64,000 nucleotides of DNA, taken from contig JAPZUA010000001.1 of NCBI GenBank assembly GCA_027532905.1, forward strand, positions 1,175,950-1,239,949, read 5' to 3'. The DNA is from Magnetospirillum sp. (GTDB taxonomy: Bacteria; Pseudomonadota; Alphaproteobacteria; CACIAM-22H2). The notes beneath the pieces were generated by a model. The model saw only the letters and a program-made list of their open reading frames with translations. It had not been told where the DNA came from and ran no database searches. This document shows positions 8,816 to 16,642 of this stretch, one piece after another. Position 1 is the stretch's first letter. Each line of letters opens with the position of its first letter. The position numbers and the translations under genes were made by a program.

Positions 8816-9834
8816 GCGGCACCTCCGTTCGTCGATCGCAGCCGCTCATGGACGACCCAACACGCACTCAGATGACTTGCGGAGAGAGCCACATCGGGCG
8901 GCACTTCCCGCCGACATATTTCGCTTGCCTCGCGGCACCGCGGTGCAAACGCACAGCCCGGTCCGAGCTTGCGCACGTCAGGTGGCTGCCCGTCGATCGA
9001 GAACAGCCTACCATTTTCGTCGGTTTCAACGTTCAACGAGCGCATAAGCGCCTTCGTGTACGGATGCGACGGCCGCTCAAAGAGCTCGGCGAGCGGGGCC
9101 TTTTCGACAACCCGACCAGCATACATGACCGCAACGTCGTCGCAGACACGCGCGATTACTGCGAGGTCGTGGCTGACCATGATCATGCCTAGTTGGAACT
9201 CCCGCTGCAGCTCACGCAAAAGCTTGAGAATTTGGAGCTGGATCGTGACATCGAGTGCCGTCGTTGGTTCGTCACACAGAATCAAGGCAGGATGGCACTC
9301 CAACGCCATCGCGGTCACAACCCGCTGGCGCTGACCGCCGCTCAATTGATGGGGATAGCTTTCAACTCGTGATTCCGGAGCCGGTATTCCAACCCGTCGC
9401 AGGGCAGCGACAACTCTCTCTTTGAGTGTCGCCTTATTCCGAACATTTTGATGCTGGCGCAGCGGTTCCTCGAGTTGATTCCCAATCGAGTAAACCGGAT
9501 TGAGCGATGTCATTGGATCCTGGGTGACAACGGAAATCTGCGCACCGCGAATTTGGCGCATTTCGTCCTCGGAAAGCTTGAGGAGATCCTTACCGTTGAA
9601 AAGTATTTCTCCACTTTCGATGTTCCCAGCCGGTTTTGCGACCAGTCGGACGATCGACATCAGCGTCACACTCTTTCCGCTTCCCGACTCGCCGACGATC
9701 CCGAGCGTACGACCGCGCTCGACAGTCAGCGATACCCCGTTGACAGCCCTGCTCACGCCGTTTCGCGTCCGGAACGTCGTGGTGAGGTTCTTCACCTCGA
9801 GAAGTGGAGCCTCCTTCATGACTTGCTCGGTCAT
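8812..9834 (-). CDS. Oligopeptide-type ABC importer ATPase (OppD/DppD-like)
   Basis: 340 residues. Walker A GESGSGKS, signature LSGGQRQRVVTAMA, Walker B LILCDEPTTALD, then the oligo_HPY tail (GPGCAFAPRCREASEIC). It overlaps the upstream permease gene and the downstream ATPase gene by 4 bases each, which indicates translational coupling within the importer operon. It pairs with the OppF-like protein on the cytoplasmic face. Confidence 0.93.
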   Translation of the reverse strand: MTEQVMKEAPLLEVKNLTTTFRTRNGVSRAVNGVSLTVERGRTLGIVGESGSGKSVTLMSIVRLVAKPAGNIESGEILFNGKDLLKLSEDEMRQIRGAQISVVTQDPMTSLNPVYSIGNQLEEPLRQHQNVRNKATLKERVVAALRRVGIPAPESRVESYPHQLSGGQRQRVVTAMALECHPALILCDEPTTALDVTIQLQILKLLRELQREFQLGMIMVSHDLAVIARVCDDVAVMYAGRVVEKAPLAELFERPSHPYTKALMRSLNVETDENGRLFSIDGQPPDVRKLGPGCAFAPRCREASEICRREVPPDVALSASHLSACWVVHERLRSTNGGAA

Positions 9835-10691
9835 AGCTGACGGAACCTTGGGTCAAGTCGAACGCGCAGCCAGTCGCCGAGAATGTTGATCGACATAACG
9901 ACGAGAAAGATTGCGATTCCTGGAACGGCGACAAGAGAGGTCTGGAAGCCGATAAAATTCTTGCCGGAAGCAAGCATACCCCCCCATGTCGCCTGCGGGG
10001 GTGGTACGCCGAGCCCAAGGAAGCTCAGCGACGCCTCTACGACAATGGTGGCGCCGAGTTGAAGCGTTGCCAAAATCACTAACGGATTGATGATGTTCGG
10101 TAGGAGGTGCCGGAAGAGGATGCGCGTGTTGCTGCAGCCGGCCACTTTCGCAAGCTTAACAAACTCCATCTCGCGCAGACGCAGGACCTCACTGCGGAGG
10201 ACGCGCGCGTACCCGGCCCAGCTCATGAAGATCAGGGTCAAGATTAGATTTTGCGTACTAGCACCGACCGCGCCGACCACCGCAATAGCAACCAAGAGAA
10301 AGGGCACGGCAATGAAGACCTCGCACATGCGAGATATCAAGTTATCGATCACACCACCAAAGTAGCCTGATAGGAGAGCAAGGAATGTCCCGATCGAACC
10401 GGCACCCACGACGACGGCAAAACCGACAAGCAACGAGATTCTCGCGCCACTGATCAAACGGCTCAGCACGTCGCGGCCAAGGTCATCGGTTCCGAGAATA
10501 TGCTCGAAGGTGCCACCGAGAAATACCGGCGGCAGATGCGAGTTCATCAATCTGACGGTATTCGGATCGTGCGGCGAGATGACTGGCGCCAGGAAACCAA
10601 CGACGATCAGAGTCGCAATGATCCCGATGGGAATAACCGGAGCGCCGCGCAGCGCGTCTCGAACGGACTGAACGGAGAGAGCGTATGCCAT
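9831..10691 (-). CDS. ABC importer permease (DppC/OppC-like)
   Basis: 286 residues with several hydrophobic segments and the inner-membrane component EAA-like loop (EMEFVKLAKVAGCSNTRILF). The N-terminus carries the OppC_N pattern (APVISPHDPN) and the family sequence ILGTDDLGRDVLSRLI. Its start overlaps the upstream permease stop by one base. Partner of the DppB-like permease. Confidence 0.92.
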   Translation of the reverse strand: MAYALSVQSVRDALRGAPVIPIGIIATLIVVGFLAPVISPHDPNTVRLMNSHLPPVFLGGTFEHILGTDDLGRDVLSRLISGARISLLVGFAVVVGAGSIGTFLALLSGYFGGVIDNLISRMCEVFIAVPFLLVAIAVVGAVGASTQNLILTLIFMSWAGYARVLRSEVLRLREMEFVKLAKVAGCSNTRILFRHLLPNIINPLVILATLQLGATIVVEASLSFLGLGVPPPQATWGGMLASGKNFIGFQTSLVAVPGIAIFLVVMSINILGDWLRVRLDPRFRQL

Positions 10692-11605
10692 CAGCGCCGA
10701 ATCCGGGGATCGATAAGGCCATAGAGGATGTCTACGGCCAGATTTAACAATACAATCCCCGACGAAGAGATGAATACGATCGTCTGTACGAGAGGATAGT
10801 CACGCGACTCGATTGCTTGGATCGACAACTGTCCGATTCCGGGCCACGCAAAAATGTTTTCGACGATTACCGAGCCACTTACGAAGAAGACCAATTGCAG
10901 CGAGAACATCGTCATGATCGGCAGCACCGCATTGCGGAAGGCGTGCTTCCATACAATCACGTGCTCGGGCAGGCCCTTCAAACGGGCGAGCCGGATGTAT
11001 TCGGCATGAAACACGTCGAGCATCGACGATCGAGTCATTCGCGTCAGGGAAGCCAACGAGAACCATGCGAGCGCGATGGAGGGCATGATAAAGGACTGCC
11101 ACTGTCCCATCCCCGATGTCGGGAGCCATCGCAGATTCACGGCGAAGATTGCGATCATGAATATTGCGATTGCGAATGACGGTGCGGCCTGACCAATCAT
11201 AGCAAGAACGTTTGCTGCCTTATCGACGAGGCTGCCGGCACGCACAGCTCCATAGACCCCGATCAAAACGCCGCCGGTCGCCGCTAGAAGTGCCGCAAAG
11301 AATCCAAGTTGAGCGGTCCGCGGGAGCCGTTCGAGATAGACCTCGATTGCAGGTTGGCCAAAGCGGAAGGACGTGCCGAAATCGAACGTGACTGCACCTT
11401 TTAGGAAGAGCCAGTATTGGGCAAGTAGCGGCCGGTCTAGACCGAGCGCTTGGCTGAGAGCAATTCGGTCCGCAGGCGTTGCATCCGGTGGGATTAGCAA
11501 AGACGCAGGATCGCCGCTCAGGCGGGCGAGCACGAATACGATAATGCTGATGCCAATGATCGTCGTAATTGCCTGGGCAAAGCGCGACAATAGATAGCGA
11601 GTCAT
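10691..11605 (-). CDS. ABC importer permease (DppB/OppB-like), first gene of the operon
   Basis: 304 residues. The N-terminal segment (SRFAQAITTIIGISIIVFVL) and the ARLSGDPASLL motif are typical of DppB-type permeases, as is the EAA-like loop near EYIRLARLKGLPEHVIVWKH. It is the promoter-proximal gene of the leftward operon permease-permease-ATPase-ATPase-binding protein-ALDH-hydrolase. An inverted repeat lies just upstream. Confidence 0.92.
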   Translation of the reverse strand: MTRYLLSRFAQAITTIIGISIIVFVLARLSGDPASLLIPPDATPADRIALSQALGLDRPLLAQYWLFLKGAVTFDFGTSFRFGQPAIEVYLERLPRTAQLGFFAALLAATGGVLIGVYGAVRAGSLVDKAANVLAMIGQAAPSFAIAIFMIAIFAVNLRWLPTSGMGQWQSFIMPSIALAWFSLASLTRMTRSSMLDVFHAEYIRLARLKGLPEHVIVWKHAFRNAVLPIMTMFSLQLVFFVSGSVIVENIFAWPGIGQLSIQAIESRDYPLVQTIVFISSSGIVLLNLAVDILYGLIDPRIRR

Positions 11606-12139
11606 GCCCGCACCGTATACGCGACAAAACGCGTACCCGCTGCACAGGCGAGGGCAGGCGTATAGTCGATCATTGCTTCAATGTACCTGTCTGAAATGGC
11701 TGCATCACATAGCGCTGTCGGAGAGGGCGGGACTTCTGTGAACGTCACATGAGGCCTCTATTCGGGGCGCTCTGAAACGATTTACTGTTTGCTTCGGCTT
11801 GGGCGTGCAGACACGGCACGCTTCGATGTTTCCTCCGACGAAACCGATGTTGGGTCTTCGTGTTGTTTTTGTGCTTGATGTAAGCAAGTGACGGCGAGGT
11901 TAGGAGCAATCCGACTCTGTGTAAACTTTCTTGATAATGGTGATTTGCTAAATCAGTTTTATGAATATGGCTGTCACATTCTTTGTATGTTTGGGTTCTG
12001 GTCGCCACACAAAAGACTGCTCATTCTTGATGGCGTTTTCTGCGATTCCGCGCTTCGGCATATACAGGCACGTACTTTATCTACCGACAGGCGCTCTTCA
12101 GTGGCGAATTCTCTAAATTGTACCTGCTTTAACAAGCGA
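11606..12139. other. AT-richer non-coding gap upstream of the importer operon
   Basis: No convincing gene is seen. An inverted repeat TACGCG-N6-CGCGTA at 11618-11635 lies 13-30 bases before the first permease start on the minus strand and could be an operator or 5'-leader structure. The importer promoter must lie in this gap but no clear -35/-10 pair stands out. Two weak reading frames near 11745-12196 lack ribosome-binding sites and family features. Confidence 0.4.
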
Positions 12140-12183
12140 TGGCGTCTCCTAGGGGATTCGAACCGCTATACTGACCGTGAAAG
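12140..12183 (-). other. tRNA-Glu-like 3' half (candidate attachment-site remnant)
   Basis: Read on the minus strand, this 44-base stretch follows tRNA-Glu from the anticodon loop (CTTTCAC, anticodon TTC) to the terminal CCA. The T-arm and acceptor part is GGTTCGAATCCCC followed by TAGGAGACGCCA. Spacing matches a real tRNA exactly, but the T-stem has a C-C mismatch and no 5' half precedes it. Starting in the anticodon loop is what tyrosine recombinases leave behind at tRNA targets. Its 3' end points left, away from the integrase gene. Confidence 0.6.
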
Positions 12184-12242
12184 TGACGACGATTAGATCA
12201 ATGGAGTGGGGTCCGCTGATTAGTCTCTACAGTGCCTTGCTT

Positions 12243-13646
12243 TCAAGCCGAACTCGGTCGCCTTGTTGCGATATCGATGACCTTGGCCGAAGAGCTTGAC
12301 GCCGTTACCTCAGCATTAGGTAATGCTGCCCGACCTAAGGCTCTCGAAATGCGGGTTGAATTTGCTTCGACGGACGCACGTAGCGGGTCGTCCGGCAAAT
12401 GGGCGTATTTCTTAGTCGTCCGTATATCGGCATGGCCGAGCATGCGCGCGACTTTGACTAGAGTGTCGCCAGCACCGGTGGCGTTAGTGGCAAACGAGTG
12501 ACGTAAGTCGTGCAGCCGAACATGCGGTATTCCCGCCTTCGCGCGCAGCCGTTCCCAGACATGTGCGAGGCCGACAAAGTGTTTTCCCGCTTGATGGCCC
12601 ACAAACACGAAAGGGTTATCGTTGAACCGCGGCTGTGCATCGATGATCGCCGCGACCTCCCGCGAAATCGGAATCGTTTTTTTGCCCGTTTTTGAGTCTG
12701 GGAGAAGCAGCACCCCTCGTTCGAGATCGACCCAATCCCAACGCAAGGCCAAGATCTCCATTTTCCGTGCACCAGTCATTGCAAGCACCAAGATCGCACA
12801 TAGAGCGACGGGATTTTCACCTCGGCGCGGCGGCAGGGGACGTTGGTCCTTTTTTGCAGCGGTGCATTCAGCCTCCCAGTCGAGCCAATCGCGCTCAGCC
12901 TGATGGAGTGCTTTACCAAGTTGGTCCGTTTCATTCGATTTTAGGTAAGTCGTTATTTCGTTCGATTTGAAAAGCGTCACGCCCTTGGCGGGGTTCGACT
13001 TCATGTACTTTTGGGAGATCGCCCACGCGAAAATCGCAGCGAGGAGCGCCGTAGATCGCGCAGCGATCCCCTTGCCGCCGCGCACGTTTGCAACACCGCG
13101 TGGCCGGGTTTTTTCGCGCTTCTTGGACTTGCCGGCGGCAACGTCGTCCTGGAATCGTTTGACATCGACTTGTTCGACCCGAGTTACGATACGAGCACCT
13201 AGCAAGGGCTTTATATGGCGCTCAATATTGGACCTGTCCGTCTCCAAAGTGCGCGGCTTCTTTGGGCGGCCCTTCCCGGGAATCAATCGGGTTTCGCAAT
13301 CTTTGACATACAAGTCGCAAAGCGCGGCGACTGTAAGCTCATCGGCTCCGATTTTGGTATCCCGGGACGGATCCTCACCCATGCGCGCGCGATGAAGCAT
13401 ATCGCTGGCGCGCGCACGCGCCGTGTCCGGCGTCCAAGGTGAGCCGTGCCGCCCGATCGTGGCCATGCGCTGCTGCGCGCTTCGGCCGCTACCCACCCGA
13501 TATTTCACAAAATAGGCTGCACCTGCTGAGGTCCTGCGCACACCGAAGCCCTTCAGCGTGTCGTCCCAAAGTGTCGCATCGATAGCGAGTGCATCGACGG
13601 ATTTCTTGGTGATCTTGCCATGTCTCTTTTCGATCTTGTCCTGCAT
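12243..13646 (-). CDS. Tyrosine recombinase / integrase (P4-type, DUF4102 N-terminus)
   Basis: 467 residues from the ATG at 13646. N-terminal DUF4102-like region (LWDDTLKGFGVRRTSAG), a core-binding segment, then an intact catalytic set: Arg in TGARKMEI near 294, HDLRH near 379-383, His in MLGHAD near 405, and the nucleophile Tyr in KKYAHL near 414. The frame stays open upstream to 13865, but that extension is the reverse complement of the tRNA-Ala half and encodes a well-known spurious peptide (EPSGIEPLTSA), so it is not protein. The enzyme probably integrates the island at a tRNA 3' end. Confidence 0.9.
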   Translation of the reverse strand: MQDKIEKRHGKITKKSVDALAIDATLWDDTLKGFGVRRTSAGAAYFVKYRVGSGRSAQQRMATIGRHGSPWTPDTARARASDMLHRARMGEDPSRDTKIGADELTVAALCDLYVKDCETRLIPGKGRPKKPRTLETDRSNIERHIKPLLGARIVTRVEQVDVKRFQDDVAAGKSKKREKTRPRGVANVRGGKGIAARSTALLAAIFAWAISQKYMKSNPAKGVTLFKSNEITTYLKSNETDQLGKALHQAERDWLDWEAECTAAKKDQRPLPPRRGENPVALCAILVLAMTGARKMEILALRWDWVDLERGVLLLPDSKTGKKTIPISREVAAIIDAQPRFNDNPFVFVGHQAGKHFVGLAHVWERLRAKAGIPHVRLHDLRHSFATNATGAGDTLVKVARMLGHADIRTTKKYAHLPDDPLRASVEANSTRISRALGRAALPNAEVTASSSSAKVIDIATRRPSSA

Positions 13647-13693
13647 GTCTCGACTTGCCCAATGATGCCGACGGCGCCGCAATGGGCCATCCC

Positions 13694-13715
13694 ATTCTAC
13701 CACCATTCTACCACC
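13694..13715 (+). repeat. Tandem 11-bp direct repeat near the attachment site
   Basis: ATTCTACCACC occurs twice back to back, between the integrase start and the tRNA-Ala half. Integrase arm-binding sites are commonly short direct repeats flanking the core crossover site, so this is a candidate arm-type site. Confidence 0.55.
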
Positions 13716-13771
13716 GAACTGGAAAACAGGGGTATCTCGGAATATCGTGTATTGATTGTTTTCAAAAGCTT

Positions 13772-13793
13772 GGCATCTCCCGGCACCTCCCGG
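13772..13793 (+). repeat. Second direct repeat near the attachment site
   Basis: GGCATCTCCCGG is followed with a 10-base period by GGCACCTCCCGG. It lies 18 bases before the tRNA-Ala half, on the element side. It is another candidate arm-type site for the recombinase. Confidence 0.5.
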
Positions 13794-13810
13794 AAACATA
13801 GTATTTTTCA

Positions 13811-13855
13811 ATGGCATTGCGGAGGTCAGCGGTTCGATCCCGCTTGGCTCCACCA
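13811..13855 (+). other. tRNA-Ala(GGC) 3' half: island attachment site
   Basis: From the anticodon loop (ATGGCAT) to CCA the sequence follows proteobacterial tRNA-Ala(GGC). The T-arm AGCGG-TTCGATC-CCGCT pairs fully, and the acceptor 3' strand TGGCTCC is followed by A and CCA. The 5' half is absent: the bases before the loop (ATTTTTCA) cannot form the anticodon stem or D-arm. This is the duplicated 3' segment expected at the far end of an element integrated in tRNA-Ala. Confidence 0.8.
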
Positions 13856-13863
13856 AATAAAAC

Positions 13864-13903
13864 AAGGGCTTAGCTGGAAACGGCTAGGCCCTTTATCTTT
13901 TTT
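13864..13903 (+). terminator. Rho-independent terminator after the tRNA-Ala half
   Basis: Stem AAGGGCTTAGC / GCTAGGCCCTT (11 bp with one mismatch) with an 8-base loop, followed by TATCTTTTTT. It begins 9 bases after the CCA end, where a tRNA transcript normally terminates. It is probably the original terminator of tRNA-Ala before insertion. Confidence 0.8.
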
Positions 13904-14187
13904 AGCTAGCACCCAGCTAGCACCAGATGGCCAAACAGCAGCTTTAGACTTCGACCAAACCCTTTCTGGCGTCGGTTCCGATTGCGTCGTTCTTCAGCTA
14001 TTCAGCTAGCCATCCGGATTTCTGAAGCAGATATCCAACGACATTGAGGACAAGCTCGCTTTCTCACTGGTCTGAGCCCGTAAACTCATCCATTCGAATG
14101 TCGATTCTGCTTCGTATTTGAGCCTGTCTGGGTGGTTGTGGCAACGGGGCGAGGACGCTTGCCGCAACAACGATCGCGCCCGCAGCA
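13904..14187. other. Non-coding stretch right of the island end
   Basis: It begins with a 10-base direct repeat AGCTAGCACC at 13904-13913 and 13915-13924. No gene with a family signature is seen up to the stop codon of the pentapeptide-repeat gene. Base composition changes here from the island type to the GC-rich core type. Confidence 0.4.
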
Positions 14188-15390
14188 CTACGGGCGTTGA
14201 CGGCGGACGGTGTCGCCCCATTGGCCGACGGTGCTCGCCGCTTTGGCATCGATCTTTATGCCGATCACGGTGGCGCTCGAGAGATCGACCCCTGTCAGAT
14301 CGGCTTGCGTAAAGTCGGTGCCGAGCATTTCGGCACCGAGAACTTTTGTGGCCTGCGCTTTGCCGATGACCTTGCCGCCATCGTCGATGAGCTCGGCGGC
14401 GGAAAGCCTTGCGCCCGCCATGATTGTGCCGGCAATTGTCGCATACGATAGATTTGCGCCGGCGAGATCGACTTCGGAGAAATCGGCGCCATCGAGGCGC
14501 GCTTTGACGAACGATGCCGATCTCAAGTTCGCGCCGCGCAGAAGAGCACCGGAGATATCCGCCTCTTCAAAACGCGCGCCGCGCAGATCGAGCCATTGAA
14601 GTTTCGCACCGGCGAGTTTCATCCTATCGAACACAGCGCGCTCGCCTTTTTTTCCCGCCGTCTCGAGCCATTGGGCGTGCTGCGTTGCGATCCACTGCAC
14701 CTCGGATGTCGTGAGAGCCGAGGATTGTGCGAAGATCCGGTTCCACTCGTCCTGTACGATTCCGTCGAATTTCGCGCCGGCGGTATTGGCGCCGGCAATC
14801 CGCGCGCCGCGAAGGTCGCAGCCGCTCAGCGACGCGCCGCAAAGACGCGCGCCGTTGAGATAGGCGCCGCGAAGATTGGCGCCGTCGAGCTTCGCTCCCG
14901 AAAGGTCGGCGCCTGCAAGATTGGTATTCTCGAATTCCGCTTCGCTCAGATCCGCATCGCGCAGCGAGCATCCGGCAAGACGGGCTCCGCTGGCTTTACC
15001 GCGAACAAAGCGGACGTTGTCGAGATTTGCGCCCAGCAGCGCTGTGGGGGTGTCTTGGGTTCCGGTAAAATTCACCTCGCGCAAATCGCAGTGCATTAAG
15101 CAAACCTGGTGCATCTGCGCGCCGCGAAGATCGGCGCTGCGCAAACTGCTTCCGGAAAGATCGGCATCGATCAGAACGACTGCGCGCATATCGGCAAGCG
15201 AGAAGTCGCAGGAAAGAAACGCAGCGCTGATGAACGACGTCCGTTGAAACAGACCGCCGGAAAGATTGAGATCGCTGACTTCAAATCCGTCGAGTTGCGC
15301 GCCAGTTACGTCGAGCCGCATGCCGTTGTCGCGCCCGAACAAGTAGCCGCCATGCCGTTTGACGAGGTCGGAAAATTCGGTTTTTTCCAC
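14188..15390 (-). CDS. Pentapeptide-repeat protein
   Basis: 400 residues, most built of A(D/N)LxG-type pentapeptides (for example ADLSGAKLDGANLRGAYLNG), forming two right-handed quadrilateral beta-helix blocks. The blocks, about residues 40-205 and 255-330, are separated by an insert near 210-250 (DEWNRIFAQSSALTTSEVQW). No signal peptide or membrane segment is seen. The start is GTG at 15390; an in-frame stop lies just upstream. Such proteins include gyrase-protecting and structural members, but no specific role can be assigned. Confidence 0.85.
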   Translation of the reverse strand: MEKTEFSDLVKRHGGYLFGRDNGMRLDVTGAQLDGFEVSDLNLSGGLFQRTSFISAAFLSCDFSLADMRAVVLIDADLSGSSLRSADLRGAQMHQVCLMHCDLREVNFTGTQDTPTALLGANLDNVRFVRGKASGARLAGCSLRDADLSEAEFENTNLAGADLSGAKLDGANLRGAYLNGARLCGASLSGCDLRGARIAGANTAGAKFDGIVQDEWNRIFAQSSALTTSEVQWIATQHAQWLETAGKKGERAVFDRMKLAGAKLQWLDLRGARFEEADISGALLRGANLRSASFVKARLDGADFSEVDLAGANLSYATIAGTIMAGARLSAAELIDDGGKVIGKAQATKVLGAEMLGTDFTQADLTGVDLSSATVIGIKIDAKAASTVGQWGDTVRRQRP

Positions 15391-15832
15391 TGACTTTATC
15401 TACCTGTTCGCATTTCGCGTTTCGCGTTTTGCAATCCCGAGAAGATCACCAAATCGCTTGCAACTGGAGACTGACAGAATGAATGTAGAAGAAATGTGGG
15501 GATCGACAAGACATCGAAACGGTTTGTAATAAAAAATTATCCAAAAGAACAACAACTAGGGCGCGCTATTCGCAGCTCCCCAGCTGACTCGGCAGGATCT
15601 GCGCCAAGCGAGGGACGAGGCGATGGCTTGTCCGGCGCCAGCGCAATCGGAGCATCTCGAGACGGCTATGAATTGGGATTTCTGTATTTCTGATTCTGTG
15701 GTTTACGTGATTGCCTGCCGGCCTGCGGCTGGAAAGTTCAATTTTTTCAATATCCTAAATTCCGATAACATTGACTCAAGATTGCTTCTTCGCTAAAATT
15801 TCTCCAATTCCCGCTGCAAAAGGGGGAACGCC
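15391..15832. other. AT-richer intergenic region
   Basis: Divergent gap between the pentapeptide gene and a small membrane-protein gene. It includes short TTTCGCG repeats near 15413-15430, a lysine/asparagine-rich low-complexity frame near 15496-15693 without a family signature, and the promoter at 15771-15799. Nothing else is recognised. Confidence 0.4.
15771..15799 (+). promoter_or_regulatory. Sigma-70-type promoter of the small membrane protein gene
   Basis: TTGACT (15771-15776), exactly 17 bases, then TAAAAT (15794-15799). A strong AAGGGGG ribosome-binding site follows shortly before the ATG at 15833. Confidence 0.65.
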
Positions 15833-16126
15833 ATGGGCGAAAAAACCGTTATTCTGCGCCTCGTTGTGATCACGCTCGTGTTCGTGTGCGCGATGGGAGC
15901 GCTCGGCTACGTCGTCACGCGCTATCCCGAATTGCTCACGAGCGACAGCCTTGCCGTCGTCGACGGCGTTGCCATCAGCGTGCCCGATGCGCGCAGCACG
16001 GGTGTGGCCCAGACCTATCGCTGCCGCATGAGCAAAGACTACGTGCTCGAACCCAACTCGAACCGCGTTGCCACCACACTGCAGACCACGAGCTGCGGCT
16101 TCGAAGATACGGCGACTCCCAACTGA
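15833..16126 (+). CDS. Small single-TM protein with paired cysteines (paralogue of the gene at 19675)
   Basis: 97 residues, not a family I recognise. An N-terminal membrane helix (about residues 8-30, RLVVITLVFVCAMGALGYVV) is followed by a short exported domain. That domain contains YRCRMSKDYVLE and TLQTTSCGFED, so two cysteines about 30 residues apart could form a disulfide. The gene at 19675-19959 has the same plan, with matching FRCRITKEFELE and THQLTACG. It has its own promoter and ribosome-binding site. Function unknown. Confidence 0.75.
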   Translation: MGEKTVILRLVVITLVFVCAMGALGYVVTRYPELLTSDSLAVVDGVAISVPDARSTGVAQTYRCRMSKDYVLEPNSNRVATTLQTTSCGFEDTATPN

Positions 16127-16249
16127 GGCGGACCGAATTGAACTGGGGCCGTGGGTAGTTTCCGAGGCTCGCGGCCGCGGTACCGGCGGCTAGAATTCCG
16201 GGAGGTCCACCTTGCGCGCCAACCTTTCCGGCGCCTGAAAGGAAGTCCC

Positions 16250-16642
16250 ATGAACCGCCTCGCCGAATTGCTCGCCATCGCCGCCGTCGCGATGGCCGCC
16301 GCAAACGCGGTGCCTGCCCATGCGCAGGGCGCCAAACAGACCGTCGGCTTGGCCCAGATCAACCCGGCCACGCTTGCCAGCGGCTATCGCAGTTCGAAGG
16401 TCGTCGGCAGTGCGGTCTACAACGAAGCGAACGAGCAGATCGGCAGCATCGACGACCTCATCGTCACGACCAACGACAGCGTGCCCTACGCGATCCTGTC
16501 GGTCGGCGGATTCCTCGGCATCGACAAACACTACGTGGTCGTCGCGATGAGCGCTCTCGACGTCGACGGTGCGCGCATGGTTCTGCGCGGCGGCACGAAG
16601 GAATCGCTGAAAGCGCTGCCGGGTTACAGCTACACGAACTAG
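16250..16642 (+). CDS. Exported PRC-barrel domain protein
   Basis: 130 residues. A signal peptide with cleavage after AHA (near residue 24) precedes one PRC-barrel domain (SSKVVGSAVYNEANEQIGSI, then LSVGGFLGIDKHYVVVAMSA). PRC-barrel proteins serve in RNA maturation, photosynthetic reaction centres and many unassigned periplasmic roles. The ATG at 16250 has AGGAAG upstream; an in-frame start at 16151 would place a non-signal sequence first. Its stop codon and that of the convergent epimerase share one CTAG. Confidence 0.82.
   Translation: MNRLAELLAIAAVAMAAANAVPAHAQGAKQTVGLAQINPATLASGYRSSKVVGSAVYNEANEQIGSIDDLIVTTNDSVPYAILSVGGFLGIDKHYVVVAMSALDVDGARMVLRGGTKESLKALPGYSYTN

Larger units (their letters stand above)
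1..13855. mobile_element. Right part of a tRNA-Ala genomic island (left end outside window)
   Basis: The stretch is visibly less GC-rich than the rest of the window and carries only accessory functions: catabolic enzymes, an ABC importer and a tyrosine recombinase. It ends at a 3' half of tRNA-Ala at 13811-13855, directly followed by a tRNA-style terminator at 13864-13903. In tRNA-targeting integrative elements the intact tRNA lies at one end and a duplicated 3' segment at the other. By that rule the element lies to the left of 13855, and an intact tRNA-Ala(GGC) should sit beyond position 1. The left limit is not visible. A second tRNA fragment at 12140-12183 complicates the picture, and the catabolic part could be an older, separate acquisition. 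Confidence 0.6.

Noticed and set aside
11745-12196. Two weak reading frames in the gap left of the integrase
   Set aside because: No ribosome-binding site, odd composition, and one runs through the tRNA-Glu-like sequence.
12140-12220. A complete tRNA-Glu gene
   Set aside because: No acceptor 5' strand or D-arm precedes the anticodon loop, and the T-stem has a mismatch; only a 3' half is present.
13780-13855. A complete tRNA-Ala gene
   Set aside because: The bases before the anticodon loop cannot form the anticodon stem, D-arm or acceptor strand.
13600-13930. Direct repeats as a possible CRISPR array
   Set aside because: Repeats are only 10-12 bases, adjacent or with minimal spacing, and lie by an integrase attachment site; no cas genes are seen.
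15496-15693. A 65-codon frame in the gap before the small membrane-protein gene
   Set aside because: Low complexity, no ribosome-binding site or family similarity, and the clear promoter and gene start lie downstream.
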